DNA from: Arabidopsis thaliana
Lineage: Eukaryota > Streptophyta > Magnoliopsida > Brassicales > Brassicaceae
Length of the DNA stretch: 64,000 nucleotides
Direction: 5' to 3'
NCBI RefSeq assembly: GCF_000001735.4
Contig: NC_003070.9
Span: 9,176,001-9,240,000, forward strand
Shown: positions 15,684-28,630 of the stretch, in pieces
Layout of the letters: the number at the start of each line of letters is the position of its first letter
Numbering within the stretch: the first letter of the stretch is position 1
Position numbers and translations under genes: made by a program
Notes under the pieces: generated by a model
The model's database searches: none
Told to the model about the DNA's origin: nothing
Seen by the model: the letters and a program-made list of their open reading frames with translations, nothing else

Positions 15684-16046
15684 ATGACGATGACTCACCT
15701 GAATCGTCTGATCTTGATCTCTCTTCTCTTCGTCTCTTTACTTCTCAAATCCTCCACCGCTTCTTCAACCGTCGTCGACGAAGGAAACAGAACATCAAGA
15801 AACTTCCGTTACCGAACGCACCGATTCGTTCCGAGGTTTAACCACCACCCTTACCACGTGACTCCTCACCGTTCGTGTGATTCCTTCATTCGTCCTTACG
15901 CGCGTTCTATGTGCATTGAGCTTCAGAGAATCCACCGTAGCAGTCGGAAGCAGCCACTTCTTTCTCCTCCTCCTCCGGAGATTGATCCAAGGTACGGCGT
16001 CGACAAAAGACTCGTCCCCTCTGGTCCAAACCCGCTTCACAACTAA
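15684..16046 (+). CDS. CLE9: CLAVATA3/ESR-related peptide precursor CLE9
   Basis: A 120-residue intronless prepropeptide. The N-terminus (MTMTHLNRLILISLLFVSLLL) is a signal peptide. The variable middle is rich in Arg, His and Pro, and the last twelve residues are the CLE peptide RLVPSGPNPLHN, with prolines that are normally hydroxylated and arabinosylated. The same twelve-residue peptide is known for CLE9 and CLE10. From the literature I recall roles in stomatal lineage division (HSL1 receptor) and xylem development (BAM receptors). The ATG at 15684 is preferred over in-frame upstream codons because it directly precedes the signal peptide. The gene sits between two C2H2 paralogues on the same strand. 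Confidence 0.96.
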   Translation: MTMTHLNRLILISLLFVSLLLKSSTASSTVVDEGNRTSRNFRYRTHRFVPRFNHHPYHVTPHRSCDSFIRPYARSMCIELQRIHRSSRKQPLLSPPPPEIDPRYGVDKRLVPSGPNPLHN

Positions 16047-17640
16047 AACCATATCCTCAAGTTTCTATACATACATATATACAGAAACATTTGTCACATA
16101 TTTTCTAATTTAACTCGTTTCTCGGATTTGTTCGAGAGAGATTTGTGTACTTTATAGCTAGAGTTATTTTGGCCCAAGAAGATGGTTCGTTAGTTCTTCT
16201 TGGTCTTCTTTGCGGAAATTTCTTATTTCTACTTTCTTGATCTTGTAATGGAGTCTTGCGTTATGGTAATATTGTAACTAAGCTATTTCCACGCTTGTTT
16301 TTGGGCTTTGTAGTGTGAAAACAATCTTGGAAATAGTGTATTTTTGCAAGGGACTTTCTTTTGTTTTTCTAATGAGAAAATGATAAATTATAGTTTTGAA
16401 AGCGAAAGGAGAAAAAAAGATTTAGTATGGTTGGGAGAGGAGAGGTGAAGAAACGCATGAGCTCCATTAATTTGGGAGCTGTATTTATGTAACTCTAAAG
16501 TTTCCATTGGTCTATCAATAAAAATTTAAAAAGGTTGATGGGGCATATATATGTTATGTTCTTCTCTTTCGTGTGATATTTCGCTGTAAAGATATTTATT
16601 TCGCTTGTCTCTGTCAATAGACAATAGTAAAAACTTTGCAAATATAGAAACTTTTATTTATAATTTTGCCAACCAGATTTTCCTTTATCATTTTGCCAGC
16701 CAAATTTTTTATGTCTACTCATTTTTACAAATGTGGCACCGTCCACCATGTACGTGTTATCATCCGATTTAATCAACGGATTATAAGTTGTAGAAAATAT
16801 TATTTATTACTCTTTATGAAAAGGAAAGTTATGAAAGAAAATGTATATATCTTAATGTTTATCGCCAAATTTATGGGATAAAAGTGTTTTAAGATGAGAT
16901 GATGAATATAGTGCAAGCCTGGCAAAACAGAAAAGGAAACAAGAAGCAAAATTGGAGGGGAAAAAAATAATCTTTATAGAGTAAAATAGAAATAACTTGA
17001 ATGCATTTTTGGTATAAGATGAATCAGAAAAAGTTATAATTTTTGTTTGTAACTTGTGAATTTCGAGTATTTTATCTAGTACATATCACTTTTTGGGTTT
17101 AGAGCCTTTCAAAATCTCTGGACCGGACCGGTCTACTCGCAACAAAATGATGGATTCAGCTAAAATGTGTCGGATCTACTAATCTTTTTTTTTTTTGTTG
17201 CTTAGTTAGCTAATTACTTTCTTGCATTCTTTATTTGGTTGCTTTTATCCAAAAACAGACTAAAATAATGCGTGTATAGCTTTCACTCTTAAGCAAAATC
17301 CGCCTAGACAATGGTCACGTCTTCACTCATTTCTCTACTATTCTCTTATGAAAAATGTCAATAAAAAATTTGCACACTGTATAATGTAATAATCTGAGTA
17401 TCAAAAAATTTTTATTTTATATCTTTCATTCGCAACCCCAAAAAGAAAGTAAATCTGCTAACTTTAGATATTGAGGAAATTTCAAAGTCAGTTTTATTTG
17501 TTTCCTGTTTTTGTGTTCTCTTTGCCTTGATGGTAGGATCTGTAGTTAACAAGACTAGTGTTACATCTCCAAACTCTGATCGCTGGAAAAGTATCAAGCT
17601 TTCTGCTTGATTCTCTTTCTTAGCATCTGTCAAGCTTTCT
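16047..17640. other. Intergenic region between CLE9 and the second C2H2 gene
   Basis: AT-rich, with the CLE9 3' untranslated region at the left and leader-like sequence at the right from about 17440. The short frames here have no recognisable protein features. No further gene seen. Confidence 0.5.
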
Positions 17641-17657
17641 TTGAAGATAAATTTGAG

Positions 17658-17734
17658 GTAAAAATCAAACTAATGGCTTCTCTCACTTTTTGTTTCTACT
17701 TCTTCTTATGATCTTTTGTCTTTGTTTTGATCAG
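17658..17734 (+). other. Leader intron directly before the C2H2 start codon
   Basis: Donor TTTGAG|GTAAAA at 17658 and acceptor TTGATCAG ending at 17734, so the start codon is the first three bases of the next exon. The first C2H2 gene has a matching donor at 13485, supporting descent from a common copy. Confidence 0.75.
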
Positions 17735-19102
17735 ATGGAGCAGTTCAAAGAGAGGAAGTTTGTTTGTAAGTTCTGTAGCAAGAGGTTTCCTTGTGGGAAA
17801 TCACTTGGAGGTCACATCAGAACTCACATGAATGAGAATTCAGCTGATTCAGATGAAGATGAGGCTGATAAGCTCAAGATGATTGATGAAAATGGTGGTC
17901 AATCTAGTTATGGTCTGAGAGAGAATCCTAAAAAGAACAAGAGGTTTGTGGATCACAGACAGATTATGGCTCTGAAACAGCAGCAGCAGCAGCAACAACT
18001 TCAAGAGCTGCGTCGTTGCAGAGAATGTGGTAAAGGTTTTGTTTCTTCTAAAGCTCTTTGTGGTCACATGGCTTGTCACTCTGAGAGAGAGAAGATTGTT
18101 ATGGATAGTCAATCTGATACTGAGGCTTCTTCCTCTCCTATCAGAAGAAGATCCAAGAGAGTTGTTGTGAAACCTCACCACAAAGCTGCTTTTGTAGTTG
18201 GTGGTAATGGTATTATGAATCAATCTATTTCAGCTTCTTCTGATGCTTCTGAGATTGAGCCTGAACAGGAGGAAATGGCAAGGTCTTTGATGATGCTTTC
18301 GAGGGATTCTAGTTTTAAGAAAGGACATAACTCTTTGGCTGAGTCATCTGACAACAACTCTGTGATTCTTGAGACTAAGTCATCTTCAGGTGAGCAGGTT
18401 AAGATGTTCAATGTGAAGAATGTTGAAGAGTTATGTAAGAAGAACAAACTTGTAGTTGATAACCAGATGAGGTCTGGTGAAGAAAATGGTGATGTTCATT
18501 ATGATTCAGATAATTCTGACTCTGGCTACTTCAGGAATGGACCAAAGAAGTTGGACTCAGATGTTTCTGTTGATGGGTTCTTTAGGAACAAAACAATAAT
18601 GGGATCTGGATCCGGATTCAACAGCTCCCCAACAAAACAAGATAGGGACATGAACAGATTCAGGAAGGAATGGTATAAGGAAGGAGGGTCAGGGTCAGGA
18701 TCAGGATCAGGTCGTTCTTCTACAAAGTATGATCTGAGGAAAAGCAAAAGAGGTTTTCCTTCTCATGGTCGTAAGAAAATCAAGTATGAGTTCACTGAAT
18801 CTGTCTATGACAGTGGTGAGCATAGCTTGGAAACTGACTCTTGTGCGGACACAAACAGAACTATCAAGATTCATAGTAAGTCTCCAATGGTTAAGAAAGC
18901 AAACGGTGCAAAGAAGAAAAGCAAAGGTCACGAGTGTCCGATTTGCTTCAGGGTGTTCAAATCAGGACAAGCTTTAGGAGGTCACAAGAGATCACATTTC
19001 ATTGGGAATCAAGAACACAGGACTTTGGTGATTCAACATCAAGTAGCTCATGAGATGCATACACTCATCGATCTCAATCTTCCTGCTCCTATTGATGAAT
19101 GA
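17735..19102 (+). CDS. Three-finger C2H2 zinc finger protein with EAR motif (At1g26610 type)
   Basis: A 455-residue probable transcriptional repressor, paralogous to the gene at 13624. First finger C11/C14/H27/H31 (KSLGGH); second in RRCRECGKGFVSSKALCGHMACH-like sequence after a Gln run; third near the C-terminus ([19 protein letters not shown]). IDLNLP at 445-450 is a textbook EAR motif. Compared with its sister it has a longer middle, including a Gly-Ser run from a short (GGATCA) repeat near 18687 and a basic KRGFPSHGRKKIK patch. Shared blocks include AESSDNNS, ETKSSSGE and SDSGYFRNGP, so the two genes are tandem duplicates now separated by CLE9. Confidence 0.93.
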   Translation: MEQFKERKFVCKFCSKRFPCGKSLGGHIRTHMNENSADSDEDEADKLKMIDENGGQSSYGLRENPKKNKRFVDHRQIMALKQQQQQQQLQELRRCRECGKGFVSSKALCGHMACHSEREKIVMDSQSDTEASSSPIRRRSKRVVVKPHHKAAFVVGGNGIMNQSISASSDASEIEPEQEEMARSLMMLSRDSSFKKGHNSLAESSDNNSVILETKSSSGEQVKMFNVKNVEELCKKNKLVVDNQMRSGEENGDVHYDSDNSDSGYFRNGPKKLDSDVSVDGFFRNKTIMGSGSGFNSSPTKQDRDMNRFRKEWYKEGGSGSGSGSGRSSTKYDLRKSKRGFPSHGRKKIKYEFTESVYDSGEHSLETDSCADTNRTIKIHSKSPMVKKANGAKKKSKGHECPICFRVFKSGQALGGHKRSHFIGNQEHRTLVIQHQVAHEMHTLIDLNLPAPIDE

Positions 19103-19830
19103 TCTTACTAAAACCGAAACCGCGGTTTTCTTCTCTTTATTGTTTCCTTTCTGTTTATTGATTCTTTTGCTTCAGATTCAAGAATGCTTTTGGTTTGCAA
19201 GGCAAATCAAAGTCATCTTTTATTTGTTCATAATCATATAAAAGCTTGGTGCTTTTGTGGCAGAGTTCAATGATACTTCAACTGGAAATAGAATAGTAAA
19301 ACAATTATGAGAAAGCAAAAGGACCCCATGTCACCTCTAAGAAGAAACTCTTGTCAAAAGTGTTCTTCTCTATTTTGGTCAATCTTTTTCTTTTTGAAAC
19401 AAAAGTCAAATCATTTTTAAGCAAACTATAAGTGTTTTTTTCGCAACATATGTACCGACCCTGTGGTCTAATTTGGCGTAGATAACATGTGTAACACTCA
19501 ACCAGTTAAATGTTATGACCTAATTAAAGATGACGTTTTAGAATCAAATTATCTTTAATGGACAATCGTTTTATACTTGGCTCTCAATTAAGAAGAAATC
19601 TATCTGTTTTATAACCAACCAGGCTATAATACAAAGCAAATCATGTTTTGGTCCATCTTACAGAAGATAAAAGATATACAAAACGAAAAGAGACATAAAT
19701 CACCTCCCAAATAGGTGAAAACAATTAACAACATCAGTCTACTGTATAAAAAAAATAATTTGGTATAATCTCTCTGTTTTATACCCCCCTCTATAGAATT
19801 TCCAAGTTTGGTAAATTCCGATTATTTCCT
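19103..19830. other. Convergent intergenic region
   Basis: Lies between the 3' ends of the C2H2 gene (plus) and the DUF863 gene (minus), so it holds both 3' untranslated regions. No gene or repeat of note seen. Confidence 0.5.
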
Positions 19831-19837
19831 GAAACTA

Positions 19838-22719
19838 TTATGTTAAGATCACGGTTGGGGGATTACTACCTGCAGGAGGGCACCTTTGTCTCCTCGGTCT
19901 TCTTGTTGCTTGTCCCCATCCTGAGAGCTTACTGTCTTCAAGTCCTCCCACTGATACGCTCTCATTCATTGGCTGCGCCATTGACGGGCATAATGGAGCT
20001 TGGTTTATGTTAGTGACATTTCGTTTTCTTTTTGAGTTCCGTCGAACAGCCAATCCAGAACTCCAAGTGTAGTCTCCGGTTTTCATCAGTCCCCCAAACA
20101 TTTGGATATCTTCAGTGACTTCATGCCTCGACAGAGAAGAGAGACCAGGTAGAGTATCCCTTTGGAAATCCCGCTTTGGTCTTCCTCGTCTTGCTTGTCC
20201 TCTTCTTGGCTTGTTAATACATGTATCTTCGAATTTCAGATTCTCTGGGACTAATGGCTCTGGCATGTAGTCTTCCTCCTTTGTCTCCTGTATATTCAGG
20301 GTCATGGCTTCAAAGTAATCAATCTCCCCAGAAGAATAGTCTTCCCTGTTACCTTCAAAGTCTGTGGCTTCTGGAGAACCATCAATCTTTCTTTCTAACT
20401 CATCACCGCAAGAAGTGATTATTTCTGCAAACCAAGAGAGCGGGCTTTTTGAAGCCGCATCAGTTGAAGAGGAAGCTGCGTCATCAGGATGGCGTTGGTG
20501 ACCAGCCATTGAGATGGCAACTATTGCTTCTGCTGCTACCTTGATGAGTTCATTCATAGAGTTTCCGTCTTGGCCTTGCATCATTCTCCAAGTTTCTTCA
20601 TTTGTTTTGTCCTGTGAGTTATCTCCTTCTTCTTCACTCTCGAGAGTAGGGGGAGCTTCCAAATCTATCCAAGTTCTTGCTTTTGTTTTCACACTCAGAC
20701 TGGAAAGGAAGCCGGAATCTTCGTCATCCTCATTAGCACATGAATTCAGATCAATGTAGTGTCTGAAGTTGGCAGCTTTTTTCCCTTCTTTCTTGTCTAC
20801 ATAGTAGGCTTTAGCACCATGCTGGTCAACAGAAACCGAGGCATCACATGGCAGGTTGATATCAAGGTCTCGCTTTACCAAGTGATTTACTTCCTTGTGT
20901 TGATTAGCAATCCATAAGGAATGAGGGATAAGGGGCGTACGCTCCTGCTTGCAAACAAATTGCTTCCCAAAGATTGGGCTCCCAATAATTTTAGTACTAC
21001 TCTGAGAGTTGTTCGTTTCAACTCTTCCCATGTTTGCATTATTAGAGTATGAAGCAGATCGCAAACCCTTCAGAACAGAAGCACAAGTCAAGTCGTCCCC
21101 AGCGTCAGTTCCATCCATGAATTGATTTGTCGAAGCATTCAGATCAAAGAAGCCATTGGACATTCCACTTCTGTAAGGGGGCTGAGGTTTTAGCCAGGGC
21201 AACCCAGCTGAGCATTCCTGCCTTTTTGGCCCTTGAAGATTTACAAAACTGTGGCTGTTCGCTACCTCGCCTATGGAAGCATTTGGTTTAAAGCCGGTTG
21301 ATGGGAAATTATAGAAAGACTGCTTTGACCCTGAAGAGAATCCTTGATAAAGCCCATTAGAGACATGGCTTCTATTCTCAAAACTCAAATCTGGTCTTGC
21401 ATGTGTGTCAAAATTCATGTAGGGATTCGTTTGAACTGGATAAGATTTCTGATTTGAGCTGGTCATAGTCCTCCCGGATGAAGACCAATGGGTCAATGGT
21501 TTGAAAAATTCAGGGCGGTAGTCATTGACTGATCTTGGAGCAGTAGATGCCACACTTGATTCAACGTAGCTATCATAAGAAACTTGAGGAGTCTTTGAGC
21601 GAACTTCTAGCTCACGATGTGCTCTTTCCCCGGAAAATTTGACCTTGCTGTGATCAGTTGTAGGATAGCTCTGAGGTTGAAATGCATTGTTAGAAAGTAC
21701 TTGTCCTGAATGAGAAGGCAGATGCACCTGATCTCTCTGAGTGCTCCTATCTTGCCCTATTAACACAGCCACAAAAAAAACATTTGAGAAATAGAAGATA
21801 GGCAGAAATGGTAACATATTACTGAATCAGCACAAAATTCAAAACCATTCTATGAGCGATCACATATTTTGCGTTCATTAAATATACTGAGCAGGAAAGA
21901 CACTTAAATGTAAGAGCATGTAACTAGCCACTCATTAAGGAAAAAAAATCACCTGCTTCAAGGACCATCCATCCATTTTGAGTTCGATTTTTCTCCAACC
22001 ACTGACCTTGAACATGAGCATTGTTTCTCCCATAATGAGAATACATATCCCTAGACAGAGCAGCAGGTTCTGAATCTTGCCCTTTGAGTGGCTCATTCAA
22101 GTCAGCTAAGCCATTTGAGTTCTTCACATCCAAGCAAGATCCTGAAGGATAGCTCCGATGAGAAGCATCCCCTCTTCCTGATTTTAACTGGTTGTATGGA
22201 GGGAAGCTTGTATTCTCACCGGTGTTAGTAGTTTCATCAGTATCAAGATACTCATCGGCTGGAAGTTGAAGATCAATCATTCTTCTCCTCCCCTTCACAT
22301 CTCTACCCTCGGACGCGTCCCCATTTGAACTACCACCATTTTGCAAACGACCGTTGGACGCTTGTGTGCTGCTCCCTTCTCCACATGTTGAGTTTGGTAA
22401 AAGAAACCCATGTAACTTCCTCTTACTTTCATTTTCAGATGTATGATGATCACTCACGTTCATAACTTCATTCAAGTTCTTTCCTTTTACTTCCTCAACC
22501 AAATTCTTCTGTACTCTATACAAACGGTGAAGCTCATGCACCTACATATCAATACAAAACAAATCAAAACCATATAGACACGTAAATGAAACCATATAGA
22601 GAGCAATGTAAGCATCAAGATACCTGATTCTTGAAAACAGCTTCGTGCTCAAGCATTGTATGTTTCATGAAATCTTTCTCGTATCCAGAGTATGATGACG
22701 AATCCGCTGCATCTCTCAT
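19838..22719 (-). CDS. Plant protein of unknown function, DUF863 family (At1g26620 type)
   Basis: Three coding exons on the minus strand, 22719-22624, 22541-21953 and 21756-19838, give 867 residues. The N-terminus (MRDAADSSSYSGYEKDFMKH...VHELHRLYRVQKNLVEEV) has the short helical HELHRLYRVQK motif typical of this plant-specific family. Two blocks carry the R..IDLQLPADEYLD and RDLDINLPCD motifs, which resemble EAR-like LxLxL sequences. The C-terminal third has ISMAGHQRH, LSWFAEIITSCGDELE and a basic WGQATRRPRRQRCP end. Function is not established as far as I know; nuclear location is a guess from the basic tail. The leader extends to about 23600 and is probably spliced. Confidence 0.9.
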
Positions 22720-23610
22720 TGCGAAACACGTCTAATATCGCCGCCCATACGTTGCATCTCCACGATTCACTGACCAAAAAAACACTTCACTGAGATCCCT
22801 CATTGAATAAACACTCCACTAACTGATACATATGCAAACTCATAACATACAAGTACAATCACAGAACCACAAACACAACGTGAAACAACATTAACACATA
22901 AAAGCAAACTATGAGATGATCATCTCTGCTAGTATAAATATATTTTTGTCGTATCTAAAAGCGAAGAAGAAGATTCTGCAAATAGAGAAACTGCATCTTA
23001 ATCGAATCATCAATGATATAAACCAGATTACACGCAAACTAATCCCAATAAAAACCAAAACCATTTACGAGAATTTAACAAACAAAAAAAAAAAAGAATC
23101 GAATAAATTCACTGTCACAAATTCACATTTATAAATTATAATCATAATCAAAATCAAAAACCAAAGCTTAGATTCTGGATCAATTGACTTAAACGACTAA
23201 CCTAATTTCATCAAACAATAATCCATGAAAAATTCAGAAATGGCAAATCAAATCAACTATATATATAAAAAAGAGAGACGAACCAAATGAATAATTAAAT
23301 ATCCAAAAAATAAAAATATATAGAAATCTGGTGATAGAGATATTACCTCAGACCCACATCTTCTGATCGCAATTTGAACAGATAAAAAATCTCCCTAAAT
23401 CAGAGACAGATTATCGGAAAAAATGAACAATAAATTAAAAAAGAAAAGTGTTTCCTAGATTCACTCTGATTTTTTTTTTTTTAATCAATAGAGAAAAATC
23501 TCAAGTAAATAATAACAAAAAAAAGAGAGAGTGCCAAATGAATCAAAAATCCTCAATGGAAGAAGAAAGCTTAAGCCGTCTTCTTCTTCTTCTTCGATCC
23601 GATGGGCCAA
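22720..23610 (-). other. Leader and promoter-proximal region of the DUF863 gene
   Basis: Minus-strand leader with CT/GA-rich stretches near 23525-23650. The exact leader exon borders could not be fixed. The plus-strand frames here are low-complexity and not supported as genes. Confidence 0.4.
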
Positions 23611-24449
23611 CTCTCTCTCTATCTCTCTCTATATATATTTCTCTGGCTTTTCTATCTCTCAGATTCTTTAACGAATGAAGTAAATAAAAGAATAAGACCT
23701 TTTATATTGTTTTTTTTTATATTAATTTTTCTCGGATTTGGTGTTTTTCTATTTAATAAAAATAAAAAATTTAATAGGCTTCTAATAACAGTGACATGAT
23801 ATTTTGTCAACACTCGGTCTTCTTCTCTGTTTTCTTTTTTTTTTATTCTTTCTTTCCTTTTTATTTCATGATCTAATCATTTTCTTTACATGTTTATGTT
23901 TTCTTAAGCATGCATTTAAGTGGTTCCCTTATTATTTTTTGAATTGGAGTAAATCTGTCATTAAGAGTAAATATGGTATTAATCGTTTGAAATTTTGAAT
24001 TACATTTGTTTAATTTCCTTGTAGATGAGCGAGAAACTTTTGACTAAGTTATAAGATAATTAGACAATAAATCATTGTAAGCATTGAATTATTGTCTTAT
24101 ATGTAGTGAAAATACCACCCAGTTATCCAAAGATCTAAAGCAAAAACCTTGTTTTACCATTCGTGTTTCACATCATCCATTAGAACCTACAAATCAATTC
24201 TACAAATACAAGATATTCAAGCAGTCGTAGAATAAATGACACAAGCTTTTCCTTCTATCTTGTCTGCTTTGTAAACGTTACACTCTATCATATATTGTTA
24301 TAAGATAAAGATATTTATACCTAACATCGAAACTCATAACTGCTTAATGGACGTTGTTGTTTTGTAGTTTTTAAACTACATCAACTATAATTGTATAATT
24401 ATGCATATGTAGAGATTACGCATAAAATTGTTTTTGTTAAAAAATAATA

Positions 24450-24910
24450 TTATTTCTTGCACCATTATCTTTTCACATACTATCATCTCTTACCGCTATT
24501 ATTTGACTAAACTGCAAGATAAGATCATCAGATATTATACTACCATATGCATTGAATGATTGTTTTTAAGTTTTTAACTGCGGTAAATATGCCATTTAAA
24601 GTAGATATTGTATTCAAAATTTGAATACACATTAGGTGAAATTTTGGTGATTGCATATGAAATTTGACTAAATTACGAGATAAATAAATAATTATATATA
24701 TATATAATTATATATATGTAGAGATTAAAAAGTAAATTATTTTGTGAAAATAATATATATAATCAAATATTCTGAACTTTTCTTCTAAATTTTTTGATTT
24801 AAATATTACTTCTTGCACCACTCTCTTTTCACCTACCTTGATCTCTTAACAATCAAAATTATAATTGTATTTATTGATACTAGCATATCTTACCGCTATT
24901 ATTTACCTAT
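24450..24910. repeat. Degenerate direct repeat
   Basis: Two copies share TTCTTGCACCA, CTTTTCAC, TACC/TACT..CATCTCTTA and CTTACCGCTATTATTT in the same order, about 350 bases apart. Heavily diverged and AT-rich. Origin unknown; no terminal inverted repeats seen. Confidence 0.35.
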
Positions 24911-27160
24911 AACAATCATTACGTCTCATGTAACAAATCATGTTTGATATGTCAACTAAACAAATATGAAATTTTCGAAATTTTTTAAAAAATTGATGAA
25001 AATTATGAATTTGTAAGTCTTTGTGTATTAGAATTTTTGATGAAATGGTATAAATGTATTTTCTTACTAGTTTGGACTTTGGACTAAGAAAGTCTTTTTG
25101 TATACATGCATCTTCAGATTTCTTAAAATGCTTAGATTTTAACATAAAAGGATCACAAGATTCACAACTTACTTTGAATTATTATTTCCTTATTTCTTAA
25201 TATTATATATCTAAAAATCATTAAATAGATTTTTAATATCTATAACATAACTAGAACTTTCTTATTGGTTTTGCACACATGTCATCTATGAATATGTAGG
25301 TGTTAACATTGGAAATACACATTTTACTTTTTTGTAATAAACGTTTTATATCGTTATTCTCTAATAAAAGTTTTTATAAATTATTTTTTTCCTTTTTACC
25401 ACTACAATTTGGCAAAATTTTCATTATCATCACTAATCAAATATGAATAAAACCGTGAAGGAAGCAACTCCACTCCAATCATTCAACGTAGGGTTAGTCA
25501 TCTCAACATATATGACTCATAATCCAACACCTAAGATTTCTTTGAAATGAGAATCGTTGCATCTTCTGAATTATTCTGGTTATGTGTTGCTTTTACACAA
25601 GAATATAAAACGGTTAAGAGAATAAACGACTTCTTTAAATATATCTGGATAACGATCATCTCTCATGGAAAAAAAGAAAATTTGTTTTGTTTTGATTAAT
25701 ACTTTTTGGATAAATTTATCTATAAACATGATGACTACTTCTCTAAACTTCTCCCAAACTCTATAATGTTTCTAGCATTTCTCATTAATTCGCATTCTCT
25801 AATAACACAATATGTAAGATAAACTTAAGTGACAATATAATAACAAAAATTTATGTTTGCTTTGTTTGTTAACTAAGAACACATTGGTTTGTATATCAAC
25901 AATTTACGACTATAACTGGTCCAAGTTCATCCACAATTTATGAAGACAATTCATTTAGTTTTTAAAAGGTAGAGACTAATGTTTCTTTCAACTAGAAGCT
26001 TAATTATGATTTTTTTAAAAAAAAATTAGCCTATTTTAGATAGAAATAAAATAAAAGCTAAAAGCATGCTATCTTTTTAAAATTTCCTATTAAAACCAAA
26101 TATTCATCCCAAAATTACAAATATGATAAAACAATATATAAGGGTTAGTTTCTAAATTAAGCATAAATTGTTTACAAAGTTAGTTAGACCAAAAGCTATT
26201 GGTCCCCACTTGTGAGCCAACTTTGAGGTATTTTAGTTTAAGTTTATGTTTGAGTGGGAATATAAAGTACCCCTGGTTGTGTAGATAATTACGATTTTAG
26301 GATTATTGTTAGAAGAAATAAACTTTGTTTTTCTGGTCGCCTCTTATTGGTTGATGAATCATCTCTCTCTCAGATTTCTTACTCAAATAAAAATATGTAA
26401 TTAAAAAGGCTGTTTTGTGGAGATTATTTACATTAACTGCCACTATCCCAGAAAAGCATTCTTTTTCAGTCCTGAGACTCCCTGACACGTGACAGGTTTT
26501 AAGTGAACGCACTGATATTAAGGCTTGAGTTGCAATATTTTTGTTTTCTTTATATTTTACATTTCTGAAAGTTATTTATTTTTTATTTTTTTTTGAACAT
26601 CTGATTTTATATATTGGATTTTGGAAGACAACGACCTCTACAAAAAATTACAGACTCACTAAGAACATCTCCAGTGAGAATAAACGTCTCCAAGAATCCT
26701 AACCTAAGCACTTTTCAAGATTAAAAAGGCCTATACAAAAAATAGTCTCTCGATTTTGCTCCAAGCTCTCAGCTTCATAGAATCAAACAGAGGACAAGGA
26801 TCTCTCATCTTCAAAGACGCCACCTAACCAAAAAGGATGACCAGCTGCAACATAAGAATTTAATCTGAAATCACCTGTGACATTTCTGAAAGTTATTTAC
26901 AAATACAATTTTGGGATATGATTAAAATTTTTCTCCAAATAATTAAATTTATTGGTTAGTGTTTTTTTTTGTGTGTGTAAATATTGGTAAGTTTTTTTTT
27001 TTTTTTTTGTCATAAGAGTGTTGATTTTATATATAACAGAGCTAGTACAACGAGTACAAAAGTGGAAACAACCACTTAACAAAAGGCTTACCTAATAACT
27101 ATTACAGCAGATGATTATCAGAAGTATACATAACAAACCATTGTAACAGGAGGAAGTAAA

Positions 27161-27250
27161 ACTTGTATCATAAAGTGAGTTCTAAGCAGACAATCATAAA
27201 CTTGTATCATAAAGTGAGTTCTAAGCAGACAATCATAAACTTGTATCATA
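27161..27250. repeat. 39-base tandem repeat, about 2.3 copies
   Basis: A unit beginning ACTTGTATCATAAAGTGAGT is repeated exactly at 27161-27199 and 27200-27238, followed by a partial third copy to 27250. The identity of the two full copies suggests recent slippage or duplication. It lies right of a long T-run. Confidence 0.85.
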
Positions 27251-28019
27251 ATATTGGTAAGTATTTAGAACAAATAAAATGTTGAGTTTTATACGAAAAC
27301 ATGGTATTTTATCTGATGTCATGTTGCTTTCTATAAACTTCCATTCATACATGGCTACTATTTTACACGACACCACTCTAGTTTATCCGACTATACATTA
27401 TTTAATAAACTAGTAAGTAATTAACAATCATGTGCGATGGAAAATGAGATTTAGGTACCCACATATTTATGATTTTTTTTATTGAGATTTATTTTGCAAA
27501 TCAGTTCAAATTTTTGGTTTTTAGCATGTTAGTTCAATAATTAACAAAGAAATTAAACATTTGTATGTACAATAACATTTTATGAGGAAATTAACATATG
27601 ACAAAGTTCTAGTCGATAATAAGTTCATGCCTTTCAAACAAGATGAAAAAGGATATTTAGCAAAAAATTGATATGTCTAAGTTTATTCAAGTTTTTAGTT
27701 TTCTAAGGACAATTAATCATGCTCAATTGCTCATAATGAAATGCATCATATCATTATATGATTTGGTTTTGCTTATAAATCATAAATCATAAATGACGTT
27801 TCCCTTACGAAAAATATCAAATTTTTATATATGAAAGATAATGGGCCGTAAATGATCAGTCCCATATAGCCCATTCCAAGTACGCAACTCATTTCTGGAG
27901 ATGTTCGTGGAGGTTTTCGAATTTGGTTTTGTTTCCCAAATACCCAAAATATCATCAAGCATAATGGGCCGTAAATGCTCTTTGATTTAGCTTCCTAAAA
28001 GCCCAAAATAGCATCAAGT

Positions 28020-28630
28020 CTTAGTCTATAGGGCTATAATTGTCAAAATGAGCCAGCTCGCTCAGCTCAGCTCACCTCATGATGAACTTGGATCTTTTAT
28101 GAGCCAGCTCAGCTCAACTCATTTATTATATGAGCTTCAAAATACAAACTCGGACTCAGATCATCTAAATCACGAGCTAAATGAGCTAGCTCGCGAGCTA
28201 ATGCGAATAAATGAAAAAATTTATATTTTCTAAACTTGTTATGTAAATTATATATTTTTAAAAATATATTTCTATTTTTATAGATTATATAAATATTTAT
28301 GTTTTGATTATTGACTTTTTGTGTATATTACTAATATTTATTTTCAGAAATTGTTATGTAACTTCTATATTTTCTAAAATATATTTCTATTATTTATAGA
28401 AAAATATATATATACTTTGATTGTTAGCTTTTTGTATATATTACTTCAAAAAAACCAAGCTCATGTTCATTAAAGCTCGCTCATATAACTCGTGAGCTAA
28501 ATAAAGCTCGATCACTAAACTCATTTATTAAATGATCCTTAAAAATAGAACTCGCGCTCATGAATAACTGAGCCGAGTTGAGCCAGCTCATGAGCTATCA
28601 GCTTATTTTGACACCCCTAGCTATAACCAA
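28020..28630. mobile_element. GAGCT-rich non-autonomous hAT-like element
   Basis: The ends are inverted: the left has GTCAAAATGAGCCAGCTC and the right has GAGCCAGCTC...TTATTTTGACACCCCTAG. GAGCTNNNGAGCT words in both orientations crowd the ends, and the middle is AT-rich. This layout, with TAGGGGTGTCAAAAT at the edge, is common to plant hAT-derived repeats. The left edge is degraded, so the target duplication is not clear. No transposase coding. Confidence 0.55.
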
